From Nissolia schottii (Eukaryota; Streptophyta; Magnoliopsida; Fabales; Fabaceae): a DNA stretch of 64,000 nucleotides. Numbering within the stretch: position 1 is the first letter of the stretch; every line of letters starts with the position of its first letter. The stretch is from the NCBI GenBank assembly GCA_003254905.1, contig QANU01020509.1, forward strand, positions 83,260 to 147,259. The letters run 5' to 3'. Shown here piece after piece: positions 22,146-35,142 of the stretch. A model generated the notes under the pieces. The model was not told the DNA's origin. It was given only the letters and a program-made list of their open reading frames with translations, and searched no databases. The position numbers and the translations under genes are program-made.

Positions 22146-22610
22146 TGATACACGTGGTTGAACACGTGGTTAGAAGTTAGTTAGTTACAACTGCTGTAGA
22201 TGCATTAATTGCTTGAAGAGGCATTGATTTTGGAATAATAATTCTTACCCCATTCTCTGTTCCCATTCTCTGTTCTTCTCTGTTATTCCCTCTGCTTTCT
22301 CTTCTCTTCTTCCCTTCTTCTTAACATTGGTATCAGAGCCATTCGATCCCCATGGCGGAGGCGACACGATTATAGACGGCTATGTGCGAAATAGAGGAGA
22401 GGCTCATGGCGGCAATTGGCCCGCAATTGCGCACGCTAGAGCAACGATTCGAGATGCAGTACAACAATATCCAAGAAGCGAGGCAAGGGCTAGGGTTGCA
22501 GGTGACGGAGCTCGGAATGACGCGGCGGCAAAGGGGAGGCAATGATGGTGACTATCGCGTCCCTACACAGCTAACTTGTACCATTCTAACAAGACATTTG
22601 AGATTAGGGC
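22146..22610 (+). mobile_element. LTR retrotransposon 5' remnant (LTR, PBS, gag start)
   Basis: A short LTR of about 180 bp ends CTTCTTAACA at 22326. It is followed by TTGGTATCAGAGCC (22327-22340), the initiator tRNA-Met primer-binding site used by many plant LTR elements. A gag-like frame from 22382 reads MCEIEERLMAAIG...LEQRFEMQYNN and stops after about 77 codons. The rest of the element is missing, cut before the next LTR at 22734. The clade is not resolved. Confidence 0.7.
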
Positions 22611-22733
22611 TTTAGGCATTTAATCTCTCTCTGGAATGATTATCCTTTTTCAAGGACCCTTAATTTAGGTAAACAGTCTAACTTGGAGCTTAGAGCACCT
22701 GCAGTTGCTGTAGAGACACTAGGACCCCCCTTA

Positions 22734-23345
22734 GTGAAACACCTCAGATTGTTGCCTACGCTATAGTCATAAGCAATGCTCATGGGGTTATTATATGCTT
22801 TGTTTGGTTACTTCTAGTTTCTACTTTTAGCTTTGTAAATATTTTCTTACTCGAAACTATGGAACATTTTGAAATTGTTTTTTCCTTTTCTTTATTAATG
22901 CATAAACTATGAGCCGTATGTGTTCGAGGAATCATATAGATATGCAAGCGATAGAGTCCAAGTGGACTTAACTGATAATTGATCTATGGGATCTTTACAC
23001 AGAATATCTCATGGTATATATGTATATACAATTATCTGGTTTAGAACACAATTACACATTTGAGTAATAATACATAATTACACATTCAATTTTTCTAGCA
23101 CATAATACATTTAACTCTCATAAGGACTACAAGCATGTCTAGTCTCTTTAGCTAATCCAAAATATACAGCATGAGCTATCGTCCTTTACTGCCTTAAAAT
23201 CCTCTGACGCTAACGTCCTTTGCTCGTCCACTGATGCCTTCTCCGCCTTTGCTCGTCCACTGATGCCTTCTCCGCCTCAACGTACTTATCGTGATAGCTT
23301 GGAACCATAAACGAGTGGGGGTGAGAACACAGCGTTCTCAGTGAG
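22734..23345 (+). repeat. Gypsy-type LTR fragment (TGTAACACC family)
   Basis: It starts TGAAACACCTC and continues TTGCCTACGCTATAGTCATA, GGTTACTTCTAG and CATTTTGAAA, then CGAGTGGGGGTGAGAACA near 23313. It therefore covers the first third of the unit at 2150 and stops where unrelated sequence begins. A tandem of CTTTGCTCGTCCACTGATGC lies at about 23218-23268. Confidence 0.65.
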
Positions 23346-24600
23346 AATCCTATAGGTGGAGTTTGTACCCTATTTTATTATTCTATAATTGAACATTGCA
23401 TACTAAAAATGTGTGGTTTTAATGCTTAATTAATATGTTTTACACATTATCCTCTTTTGTGAGAAATTGAGAAAAATGCAATTTTAAGGACTATTTAATC
23501 TTATAAATTAATGTGTGGATTTCTTTTGTTCTTTTTTAGTTTTCTTTTAATTGCAAAAAATAAATTGTCAAGAGAATCAATGAAGATTTGAAGGAGATTT
23601 GATAAGATATAAATTTTAAAGAAGAGATTTGAAGAGAAGATTTGGACCAATAAATACAAGGTTGAATTCAAATTCAAAAAGATTTGGTCAAAAATTTGTT
23701 GAGGATTTTTTGTGTTGACTTTGCCACGGATTTTGCACCAGGATGGAGATTGAATTTCGATTTGACCTTAACTGCATAGTTGTAGATCTATCTCTTAGCT
23801 TTAACTGGAGATTTAAATCACCTCAATCCGATATCTGTAGCCAAAGTTATTGCGATTTTACTAACTGTTGTGCTAAAAGTGCGAGATTTACTCCCACTTT
23901 GTGTCAATCCTCTATAAATAGAAATCCTCTCTCAACAACTTGAAGAGAACTGAATACTCAGCCTCCACTTTTATTTTCTGCACTTTTTCCTTTATTTTAG
24001 GCACTTTAGGTTTATGTTAGTAGTGCTTAGTTATTAGTTCTTTAAAGATTGTTAGAACGCTCGCATTGACAACGTAAGCTCCCAACTATATGCGAATTTC
24101 TTTCGTTCTCTAATTCAAGTTTTGTTATTTTAATTCTCCATTATTTTCTACTTTCTTTTTATTTATTATTAGTGTTTATCCTCCATCCATGGAATAGTAA
24201 TTTCTTAATATCTTGATGCGATAACTCTAGATTAGGATTAATTCGAGCTCTTGTGCTTAATGTTTATTCATGATTTGTTCCGCGCTTAATTAGTAATATA
24301 GCGATTGTTGGTTAGGATTAATTCTAGATTGATAGATCTTGACGATTGTTGGATTTATTGATTTAGGATTTGGGAACTTTTTGTGAACTAATTAGATTTA
24401 ATTAAGTTGTGCAATTGGAACATAATTAATATGGGTTTTAAATGCTGAGATCTTAGTTTTAATTCATGTATTAATAAATGCTTAGGGAATTGTGACGTCA
24501 TTTGACCTAGTCTGGTTGGGTTGCTAGGCACCCAAATCGACGTAGTTTGGATTCAAACAGCCATGTCAACACTGTTAACAGAGTTCTGCTAGTGGCTGAA
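23346..24600 (+). repeat. LTR-like sequence, probably gypsy, unassigned
   Basis: A CTATAAATAG TATA-type box lies at 23913-23922. A leader follows, then phrases such as TAGGATTAATTCGAGCTC and CCATCCATGGAATAG. This resembles the long LTRs of Athila- or Tat-type elements in style. No start, end, primer-binding site or ORF can be fixed. Confidence 0.35.
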
Positions 24601-24903
24601 ATGAGCGGAAAAAAACAAAGAACGAAAACGGTTGACTTTTCAAAATTAGAGGAACGAAACTGGTGTTTTTAAAAGATATAGAACCAACTTGAATAAATTG
24701 GTATAATTAGAGGACCATAAAACTATTTTGGTAAAAAAGTAATTCAAATGCCTGTCACCAAATACAATATACTTCTCCATTTCATTGCATTCATGAGTTT
24801 TTTGCCTTTCAAGAATGGAAGATTTAACTGAGTTGAAGAATAAAATAATTTCTAAGGAATTGCAAAACATTAAGAAAGGGATTGATCATTTTTCCATTGT
24901 CAA

Positions 24904-27900
24904 TCAGACCGTAACTGAGTCGGTTGTCTCCTGAAAATTCCCATCATTAGCCATAACTTTGTTCTGTCTCACAACTGGGGAAATCAGCATCCATACTGTT
25001 CAAAACAAATTGTAAGCAATAGGAAGATGTGTGTTTATGCTTAAATCTAATGTAAAATCCCATACCATTTGGCAATTATTTTTTATCATGAAGAAGATCT
25101 TTGTCAAAGCTACTGAAATCTAGCAAAAAAAATCATGTCATATAAGCAATAATCATTCACTTACTGTAAATTGTGGCAGCAAACCACTCGTTGATCACTT
25201 TAACCCACGTACTTGCCCAGCCAACATCAATGCTCCACCTAGTGGTTTGAAGTGAGAAAAAGCACAGAGGATATCATAAATCACCACACCTAAAGCACTG
25301 AATGACCACATGATGAATTAAGTTGCTTACTTCCTGGCTGAGTTATTCAGATCCCAACTGATGAATAGCATTGCGAAGTACATTGCCCCCAAGGAGAATA
25401 CCATATGAAAAAATCCATAATTGTAAGGAACGACATCGTCCTGTTCAACTTTGTTTTTGGAAAACTGTGAAGGACGAAAAGAAATCATTTCAATACGTGG
25501 GAGACTGATATATAAGGAAGTGGCTTATATGAAAGTAATTCCTGCTTGAGTGTTGACCAGTTGAATGGAATATGATAATAATTTTCCCTTCACTTCTTAG
25601 TTCCTAAAATGAAAATGCACTTTTATTTAGCAACCAGAGGTATATTTTGTCTTGTTAGATGAAAGAATGAAGCTTTATTACTTTTCCCTAATTTCCTGAG
25701 GAACAAGATTGGGATTTGGGATTTTGGACCAACAATAAAAGCTTCTGAATTTAATGGATAAGACTCAAGAGTGATTCACCTGAAAGCATTTTGTATCGAT
25801 GCCTGTGGAAAAGGCTGCCATTACAATTGCAAATACGGCAATAAGGAAGCCCTGTTAGGAGAATAGTATATAGCACAAAATTACAGGATGAGTAAGCACT
25901 TGCGTATTAAACATCCATAGCACGAGAGATTGTTTGTTCTAATTCTTATTCATAAATAAAATCTAATATCCAAAGGCAGCGAAGACTCAATAAAATAGAT
26001 GCAAAAGGCTACATGAAAATCTTGCAATAGCACTTGATTAAATTTGCTAGCCTACTGGACAGCATATGGTAATCATTCTAAACCAGTTAAAGAATAAGTT
26101 ATATGATCAGAATTTATTACCAGAAATTTTGACATAAAACAAGGGTTATGATTGGATTCATTAAAGTGGTTCTAGCCTTTAAAACAATGTTGTCACTGCA
26201 GTTAAACTTGGATTTAACAATCAATTGACGTGTTTAAAGTCAAATTAAGCAACCAAATGTTTGATGCTCATTATTTTGCTTGGGTTTTGATAAATGTATT
26301 AGTTATGCAGTTTTGACATTCTGATGCTAAAAACAAGGACTAAAACAAAATTGAAACTTTCCAGAATTGCAGGTACAAGTAGTGGAAATATATCCCAAGC
26401 TATTTTGGTTGCAAGAGAGGAGATACAAATCATGATTTCGTTTCATTATATTATATATCCCAGTCTAACTAATCATGATATAACTAGCTTAGAGAGTTAG
26501 AATTAGTTAATTCAGTTATAATTCAGTTATGATTAGTTAGTTATTCTCTCAGTTACTTGAGCTGCAAGCTATCCATTGTATATAAGCTACAACAGTGTTT
26601 TGCATAGAACTAACTCTTCAGAATATACAATTCAGTTTACTCTATCTCTGTTTCAAGCTTCTGCTATGGCTGCTGTATCAGTAAGCTTGTGTTCAATTCC
26701 GCTGCATCTTGAACTGTTTTCACAGAATGGTTGGAGTTTGTGCTCTGACCCTATGCATCCTGGTTCGAGGCTAGCAGAAGGAAAAGAGGAAAAAGAAACT
26801 TACAAGTATAGTTATCCAACCGCCATATCCTTTCTCTTGGTTGTGTATCTCACACCTTATGATTGCAGGTTCGCTGAAATCCCATGAATGAGATCCATAA
26901 ATGTGGCATCTCTAGAAGTAAAAAACAAATTTCACTTAAAAAAGAAAAAAAAAATCCACATTGCGGATAACATTTCATCTTTCTTCTTGGTGAAGGCAAG
27001 AGAGATGTCAGTTCTAGGAAACATTTGGCATGTTATGATTATCTAATCTACTTATTGAAGAATTAACTTACCATCTTAAGCATTTCAGCTACACTAACAA
27101 AGGGCTTGATTGTGTTCTGTTTTTCATATGCACTACGAATTTTAGAACTAACATAATGAACTCACAAGTGACTAATAACAATCACAAGATCACTATTAAT
27201 AATAGTCCTAAATATTCAAGTGAAAGTAATCTGACAGCTTACCAATCAAATTTTGGGAATGTAACAACAACATTTGTTATGATTGATGCTTTGATGGTGA
27301 TCTCAGTCTCAGCTAGATCAGTGGTGGACACAAACAAAATATACTCTCCAGATAAAATAAGTAAACATTTTATAGTATTCTTAAATGTTTAGTTGACATT
27401 GTTATCAATAAATAAATAAAAAAGTGGGCAGTAGAAGGATAAGAAATACAATAACAAACCCTCTTTATGCCAATTCAAATTGAATGATGGTACACTAGTG
27501 AAGGATCATCGCAACAAATTTAATAAGATAATTCTTGCTATCAATTTGTTGACATTTAGGCCAAAGTCTTACATTGGGTGAGAGTAAAAACCCCATAGGA
27601 GGTTTTGTCTATAAATACTGCCTATGAGGTTTCTACTCCCACTTGAGGATGCCTAGTTCACTAGGCCAAAGACCTTATTTACAGGTCAAACTTCTCATGA
27701 GGTCGATGTAGATCTTTGGCTTCGATGTCTACATAAAAGTTTTGAAATATCAAACTTGAACCAATATTTTCATAAAGGGAAAATTCAGTAAGAACCAAGG
27801 AATCGTTCTACAGATATATGGATTAGAATTCTCACCTTCTGATTGCACACCAACAGAGGAAAACAATGTAAGAAGCCATAATTCCTGAGGATAAAAGACC

Positions 27901-30900
27901 TCTATTAACCTGAAATAATTAAGCATTTAAATGACAAAACATAGATTTCAGAGGTTCTAGTGGAAATTAAAATATTTCAATGACTACTGTCAAGGACCAA
28001 CTGCTCCATATGTTTAAGCTGTTAGATGAAGGCACGTGGCATGATTTTATATCTAACAACTTGATTGTGTCCTGATAAAGTTTTAATAAGTTGAATGACT
28101 ATGTTTGACATTTTAAACACTAAGATAGTATGCTTAATTACTTGCAAAATATACATTCTACAATGCTATTTTGCAACAAACAGGTGGCTGTGTCAAACAT
28201 TATTGGATCACGTTGAGGAGGTCTGCTGCTGGTTATTGGCTCAAACCTCTGTGCCTTCTTCACTAAAAGCTATTAACTTATGTATATGGGAAGTATAATT
28301 CCTCTTAATGATGCTCACCATTGATTATATGCACTGTGTTTATGTTTCATTTTAGTCTCACAACTATAGTTAGTTTCACTTTAGTCCCAAATCTTGCTGA
28401 AATCACTAAAATCATCCCCGGTCCAGCCATTACAAAGAAATCCTAAATAAAATGTCACTCAGCAAGTTTTATAAGAATTTCTATTACAAATAGTGGACAG
28501 ATGAATTTGGTAGGTGGTTTTGGATTTTGGCACACAAATAAAATATATATAGTTCTGGGGCAAAAACTTAAGGCTAGGTTGTAGTACTGATGAAAAGTAT
28601 ATTTTTTTTCCCCAAAGATATAAAAGAAGAGAAAAAAGAAGACATGATAAATCTCCTTAAAAGTACCATTTTCTGAAACATCATTAATCAAAACAGTGTA
28701 CCTTTGGATGTAAAGATACAGCCATCATTACAGAAAGCAGAATAGCAGTCCATGTGATGAAAAATATATTGAGAGAACATGAAGATCTTGAAGCATATGA
28801 TGTGTACATAAAGACAACTCCAGCTATAGAGGCAACATAAAACAGCGTTGACAAAAAAAGTCCAAGGGAGCACCTGTGCCAACAACTCAAGATGATGCTA
28901 ATGTATCAAAATCCAGACATTTCTGTCAAGATAAAAGGCTACACATAATGGTAAGTTAAGCAATGTCAAACACTCAGAATGTGAGATAAAAGGCTACACA
29001 TTAATAATGCACAAACTTTATTCTCATGAGTGCACAAACATTACAAACTTATAGATGATATTCTCAATTATACTTAATTAAGTGCACAAACATTACAGAC
29101 ATTAAAACACAAATTTTAGGTATATAAGTATAGGGTGTATGTATGGTGTATATTTTTTGGTGTACGTGTAGCAGGACTCATAACAAAAATATGTACCTCT
29201 GCTTCTTTTCTTCATCTGGAGTCCAGTACTGACTCCACCAAGTGATGAAGTGGACGACACTCACAAGTTGTAAAAGCAGAAAAATTCTGCACCAAAACAT
29301 AAATGAAAAAAATTGTGTAAATATGAATAACATACATGTTAGTACAACCTGCATAGGGAAAAATGAAGCAGATACCATATGCTGATGGAGTCTCTCAACC
29401 CCTTCAAAAAGGAAAAGGTTTGTTTTCTCTTCTCTTTTCATTTCTCATTCACAAGAGATTCAAACAATGAACAGAACAATGACAGCAACAATCAAGCATT
29501 TTTCTACTAAGTGAGGTTGGTCACATAGATCAAACAATGCCACTGTACCCTATTGAGTATTGCCCGTGTCTATAGATAAACTATTTCAGTCACGTTTAAT
29601 GATTTTATTTATAATTATTCTTGGTCTCCCTCTAGCTCTAAGATTAGCTACCTCCATCTGATTTACTCTGCTCTTCTTACTAGGACATCTATTGGTCTTG
29701 TCCTTGCACAATCATATCGCATAAGGCAAAAAGAAATAAAACTGCAGAATTGTTTCTTAAAGTATTTTTCTAGTATCCATCATTGACTTTAGTTTGGTTC
29801 TTATAGATACAGAATATTTTAAGCATGTGCCTTTTCTTATCTGAGAGCAGTTACTAATAATACAAGCAGTAATAAATGGCTGAAACAATTTCCATTAAAA
29901 TTGAAGTTGCTGATCTGCATCAAATATAACTAAAGCTTAACTTTGTTGTCTGGACAAGAACCAGAAGTCTGCAAGTGGAACTTGAATAAGCAAACCAAGT
30001 TGAGAGGATGTTGAAAAAACTATCTTTGCACTAAAAATACAAGTGTTCAAGACTTTATACCACGTGTAAAGATATTAACCATTCTCCAAAATACCTATTT
30101 TAAGTGAAGGATCTGAAGCTTACCCTGCACCAAAACGAGCAATTTCACCTGAAAGATAACGAGAATGCTGGGGTTCTTACTCAAAGATATTTAAGAAAAG
30201 GCAAATAAAGCAAATATTTTAATTTTCTTTGAAGAAATTAGAGTGATACTACTCAATCTCATAGAACCGTTTGAGACATAAAAGACAATTTCCTGTTCAG
30301 GTTGTTCTTGGACTGACTATTATTCATATTGATGATTTGATTTGTAGTTTTGTACAAGCACTTGTATGAAAACTTGTAACCTACCATATATTTGAACAAA
30401 TTCTGAAGGGAGCAAGAATGGGAGTGCCATTGATACAAGCAATAAAACAGACTTCAGCTCCCACCTTCCAGAATGCCACGAATTCCGACCTTCACACATT
30501 TTTCTTGTCTTAACTGTAGTAAGAAACATAACTAGGAAAAATATCTGAATTCATTGTCAAGGAAGAGTCCTCTTATGACCAATAAGTAGTTTGATGGATT
30601 ATATAAAGAGTAGGGATCAAATTGTTTTTCTGACATCATAATATCTTAATTTCATACTTCACAGCTGATAAATAGTAAAAAGGATCAACTGCTGAGAATT
30701 ACAATAAGTAAGATTTGCATGAATGGGGTCCATGTTTAGTTCAAATAAGACTCATGGTGTACATAATACCTGGTTTTCATCTGGCTACCCTACACATGGA
30801 GAGTTCTAAACCTTCTTTTGTTATTTGACTTAGTTCGTTTCAAAAAACCCATATTCTGTCAATATCTCAATTCAGAACGTTAAAAGTAAAAGTAGAAAAA

Positions 30901-33059
30901 TGGCATGTTTAATTTGGTTCCATAGGAGTGATGTTTCCTAGGGTGCAGTTTGTCTTTATTTTCCTATGCACCCAAAAAAAATAAAAAAGCCTGAGTTTGG
31001 TCTCCATCCAATTTATAAATATTGTTCCAATTTCAAGGAAACTTGCAGAAGATGCCAAATTGCCAGAATATATTAAGTAAATTATTTCTTTGTTTACAGG
31101 ATTATTATATCTAGAGATCCAATGGCTATATAGAATGATTCCTTATCAAGCAGAGACTGAGTGATAAGTGATAAGTGATAGGTGAAGATACATAACTTCC
31201 TAAACTCACTCGAAGAACTCCCAATGAATGAAAACAATCATCTCCTTCATTTCCACAAACTTTGATATCTGCAGAAAATATAAAAGGATCAATAACAAAA
31301 ACTGGTAGCAAAAGGCCATAATATAGTATTCACTATATATTCCTTTACAGTGCAAATTAAATGGCATGAAAAGATAGTATTTGTCGCAAGAATAAATTCT
31401 AGCTTTTCAAGCTTAATAAAATCAAGGCTTTAAAAAAAAGATAGTAATAAAATTAGACAAGAGAAGAAAATCAGGTTTAAGCTGAGCCTCTTGGTTTAGG
31501 AATTTTAAGTCTAACTTTGTTCCAAGGACATGTAATAGTGGCAGATTTTCTTGCCTCAACATGAAAAGTATATTGAGCTAGAAATATAGCTATAGGATGC
31601 ACCTAGTTGTATTCTGAACCTCTTATCTCTTGATTCTCTAGCTGAATAAATTCAGATTTCCCATTTAAAATGAAAAAGAAAAGCAATAAAACAAAATCAT
31701 GTTTTAAGCTAGCATAAAACAATTCACAGCTATATTATGGAGATTTTTCCTTTTGTTATATTAGAGTCCACGTTGCTTAGAGATAAGGCCTGGGTAAACT
31801 TTACAAGTGTGAGGCATCCCTCACCCCATGAGCTAACTTTTGGGGTTGAGTTAAGCCACCCAATTTCTTAATATGTTACCTACAGCATTTATGGTGGAAA
31901 TAAGAACTCTAAATGTACTGCATCAGCTCCGTTTGTTTGGTCCTTCACTTGTCAAGATATCCAAGTTCATGGAACAAGAAATTAATAAATTCCTTTTCAA
32001 CAGAAAAAAGCTTCATCAACAAGAAATTTGACTGGACAAGCATTGGCAAAATAAATAGAACTATGCACACAAGCTTGATCATTTTCATGTGGATTTAGAT
32101 TTACTATGGGATACCAGATGAGTTTACAGTTTACTCTCTGATGAAGCTTATACACAAACCAGAGGATATTTGTACTTAAAATGGTCCAAACCCCTTGACA
32201 TCCTCAAAGTCTGCTAAATAAAACTCTCAAAATTAGTGTACTTTTGCCCCAAAATGTTTCAGTTTATGCCTCTTTAGATTTACATCAATTTATAATGTAA
32301 CCTTTCTATATGTTAGCCAGCAGTTCAAAGAAAAAAGGATTCACTATCATATGAATTTTGCACAGATTTCTTGTCCTGAACGCTACATATTCCACTTCCA
32401 TTAAATTACTGTCTTATTTCATTTCATGCAAGTATCATATACTTATTCCTCCACAGAAAATGTAAAATTGTTTAGTCTATTCATTTTCAGTTGTAAGTTG
32501 AAAATGCTTGTAAAAATTGAACAAATTAATATTTGTTCTTGATCTAACGCGTGAAATGGAGACACCCCCAAGAGATTAATTTTGTTTAGTAATAATTAAT
32601 ATTTCAAAGTTAGATATTAATTATATTTTAGAAGCCAATCCAAACGGGTCACTAATATGTATATGAGTGCGATGCCTCGGCTCCTTCAACAATTCTAGAG
32701 AAGTGAAGTTATCTATCTCAAATTCTTACCCCAAAAAGACAAATGCAGCTAGATCATATTGTGATAACCGAAATTTATGATCTTCAAAATAAAAAAAAGA
32801 CAGAGTTTGACTTACAATGAACCCAAGGAATAAAACTCTGGCCATAATCACGGAAAAACCAGGCAACAAGATTCGTAATCAAGAATATAATGCCAAAATA
32901 ATAGCGGGCTTGAAGTGACTTCTTCCTTTCTACTGCATAATCATCCTTGTTTAACACAGCTGAAGTGGCCACTTCTTCCTCAGGAATAATATTCTCTCTG
33001 TCATTTACACAAACACGTAGTGTGGTCGCTTCTGATGATGTTACCGCAGGGGCACTCAT
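24904..33059 (-). CDS. Serine incorporator (Serinc/TMS) family membrane protein, 12 exons
   Basis: Serinc proteins are 10-11 TM proteins linked to serine incorporation into membrane lipids; the plant role is not settled. Exons (minus strand): 33059-32816, 31268-31192, 30544-30385, 30148-30124, 29286-29197, 28873-28702, 27909-27836, 26873-26804, 25851-25780, 25464-25331, 25238-25165, 24995-24904. All introns are GT-AG and the frame is continuous, giving 427 aa against the usual 400-425. Family landmarks: ARYYFGIIFLITNLVAWFFR (exon 1), CFHSLGVLRVSLG (2), SWHSGRWELKSVLLL and PSEFVQIYG (3), GEIARFGAG (microexon 4), LNIFFITWTAILL and SLHPK (6), FLCWCAIR (7), FSTGIDTKC (9), YGFFHMVFSLGAMYFAMLFI (10), DVGWASTWVKVINEWFA (11) and WMLISPVV (12). 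The N-terminal 40 residues are variable and charged. Introns carry old repeats. The 5' region runs into an assembly gap 1.1 kb upstream. Confidence 0.95.
26420..26690 (+). repeat. Possible copia-type LTR relic in Serinc intron 8
   Basis: The sequence TTAGTTAGTTATTCTCTCAG, TGTATATAAGCTACAACAGTG and ATACAATTCAGTTTACTCT resembles the end of plant copia LTRs: repeated GTTAGTTA, TATA box, then AATACAATTCA. No primer-binding site or target duplication was found. It lies on the strand opposite to the host gene. Confidence 0.4.
28985..29160. repeat. GCACAAACATTA-type dispersed repeat, intron copy
   Basis: Several imperfect GCACAAACATTACA and CACAAACTTTATT phrases are spaced by 20-40 bases in Serinc intron 5. 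The same phrases fill 33540-33860 upstream of the gene. They probably derive from one TE family; no ends are visible. Confidence 0.5.
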
Positions 33060-34203
33060 TCTACAATTACAAGAGAGAACAATGGTTAATCACTCACTCA
33101 CTGACTCACTCACTCATTCATTCTTATCTTAGAAGCTAATGAAATGAAACCAAATCTCACTTACATTAAGGAATGCTCAATGAGATGCTGGGAACCTGTG
33201 ATTATAAGAAGAAAAATGTAGGGAGGCCAGTTAATGAATGAACAAGCTAAAAAGTTCCCACCTTATTTTGGTTAGAAGCTAGGACACTGTTGAGCTTGGG
33301 TAAGAATATGAAGATGTTGGTCCTATTTCTACCAATTAAAAGAAAATGCTGCTGAGACACAGCGTTTGAAGCATCACTATAATTAATATGTCTATATGAA
33401 GTAGGCTGTATGTATTATAATCAACCACAAAACAAAAAAAAATGATACGTGTCACCTAATTTCATACATTTATACATATATCATTCAAATTAGATAATTA
33501 TACATATGGAATATAATTTTAAAAAATAGAACACACACTTAAAAGTGTTAAAGCACAAACATTATGGTGTTAAAATATAAATTTTATGTATATTCATGCA
33601 CAAACTTTATTTAAACTACACTACAAACTTATAGTTATACAACCTAAAACTTTATTTAAAAATACACAAACATTATAAATAGTAATGCACAAATCTTATA
33701 TGTATAAATGCACAAACATTAGAAAATTACCAGAACAATTTATCATCTAAACTTTATTTTAAAAAATGCATAAATATTATATATAATAATACACAAATTT
33801 TATTTTTACAATTACATAAACATTATAAACTTATAAATAATATTTTTTTGTCACAAACTTATTCTATCCAAGTACTGAGGATATGTTTGGGTTTGTTTTC
33901 TCCTTTTGACTTCTGCACGATTGTACTAAATGTTCAGGTTCTCGGTGCAGCTCAATATCTTGAAGTTTCGTCTCCCCTTCTCCATAATTTATTCTTTATT
34001 CTATTTACAAGAAGTATGGTGAACAAATCTAATTACCTTTTCCAACTAGAAAAAGACAGCTGTTTGATGAAATTCTCTCAAGAATTTGTTTAAACCCAAA
34101 TAATTTGAATAATCAGTTCCCAGATATACTTGTGCGCAACAACAATACTTTATATCAGACTGCGAGAAGGATCGATGTTTAGAAAATGGTAGGTAGTCAC
34201 AAT
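33060..34203. other. Serinc upstream region with dispersed repeat
   Basis: The first 100 bases contain a short CACTCACTGACT tandem (33092-33122), probably in the 5' UTR. From 33540 to 33860 the GCACAAACATTAT repeats dominate. No promoter element stands out, and no other gene was recognised before the gap. Confidence 0.5.
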
Positions 34204-35029
34204 NNNNNNNNNNNNNNNNNNNNNNNNNNNNNNNNNNNNNNNNNNNNNNNNNNNNNNNNNNNNNNNNNNNNNNNNNNNNNNNNNNNNNNNNNNNNNNNNN
34301 NNNNNNNNNNNNNNNNNNNNNNNNNNNNNNNNNNNNNNNNNNNNNNNNNNNNNNNNNNNNNNNNNNNNNNNNNNNNNNNNNNNNNNNNNNNNNNNNNNNN
34401 NNNNNNNNNNNNNNNNNNNNNNNNNNNNNNNNNNNNNNNNNNNNNNNNNNNNNNNNNNNNNNNNNNNNNNNNNNNNNNNNNNNNNNNNNNNNNNNNNNNN
34501 NNNNNNNNNNNNNNNNNNNNNNNNNNNNNNNNNNNNNNNNNNNNNNNNNNNNNNNNNNNNNNNNNNNNNNNNNNNNNNNNNNNNNNNNNNNNNNNNNNNN
34601 NNNNNNNNNNNNNNNNNNNNNNNNNNNNNNNNNNNNNNNNNNNNNNNNNNNNNNNNNNNNNNNNNNNNNNNNNNNNNNNNNNNNNNNNNNNNNNNNNNNN
34701 NNNNNNNNNNNNNNNNNNNNNNNNNNNNNNNNNNNNNNNNNNNNNNNNNNNNNNNNNNNNNNNNNNNNNNNNNNNNNNNNNNNNNNNNNNNNNNNNNNNN
34801 NNNNNNNNNNNNNNNNNNNNNNNNNNNNNNNNNNNNNNNNNNNNNNNNNNNNNNNNNNNNNNNNNNNNNNNNNNNNNNNNNNNNNNNNNNNNNNNNNNNN
34901 NNNNNNNNNNNNNNNNNNNNNNNNNNNNNNNNNNNNNNNNNNNNNNNNNNNNNNNNNNNNNNNNNNNNNNNNNNNNNNNNNNNNNNNNNNNNNNNNNNNN
35001 NNNNNNNNNNNNNNNNNNNNNNNNNNNNN
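34204..35029. other. Assembly gap (826 N)
   Basis: A run of N, followed by a T-run at 35030. Long ORFs called across it are artefacts. Confidence 0.99.
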
Positions 35030-35142
35030 TTTTTTTTTCTTTTGGAAAGAGTTTCCAACTGGTTTTAACACTAAAGCTGAGGCATCATCCTGTTTAGATC
35101 TCTTGTAAGATCACGTGAATTCACCTTTTCCTTAAGCAAAGC

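Noticed and set aside
26576-26887. 103-codon plus-strand ORF as a separate gene
   Set aside because: It runs antisense across Serinc exon 8 and an LTR-like relic; there is no family similarity.
34046-35097. Three long ORFs of about 300 residues on both strands
   Set aside because: They consist almost wholly of N from the assembly gap.
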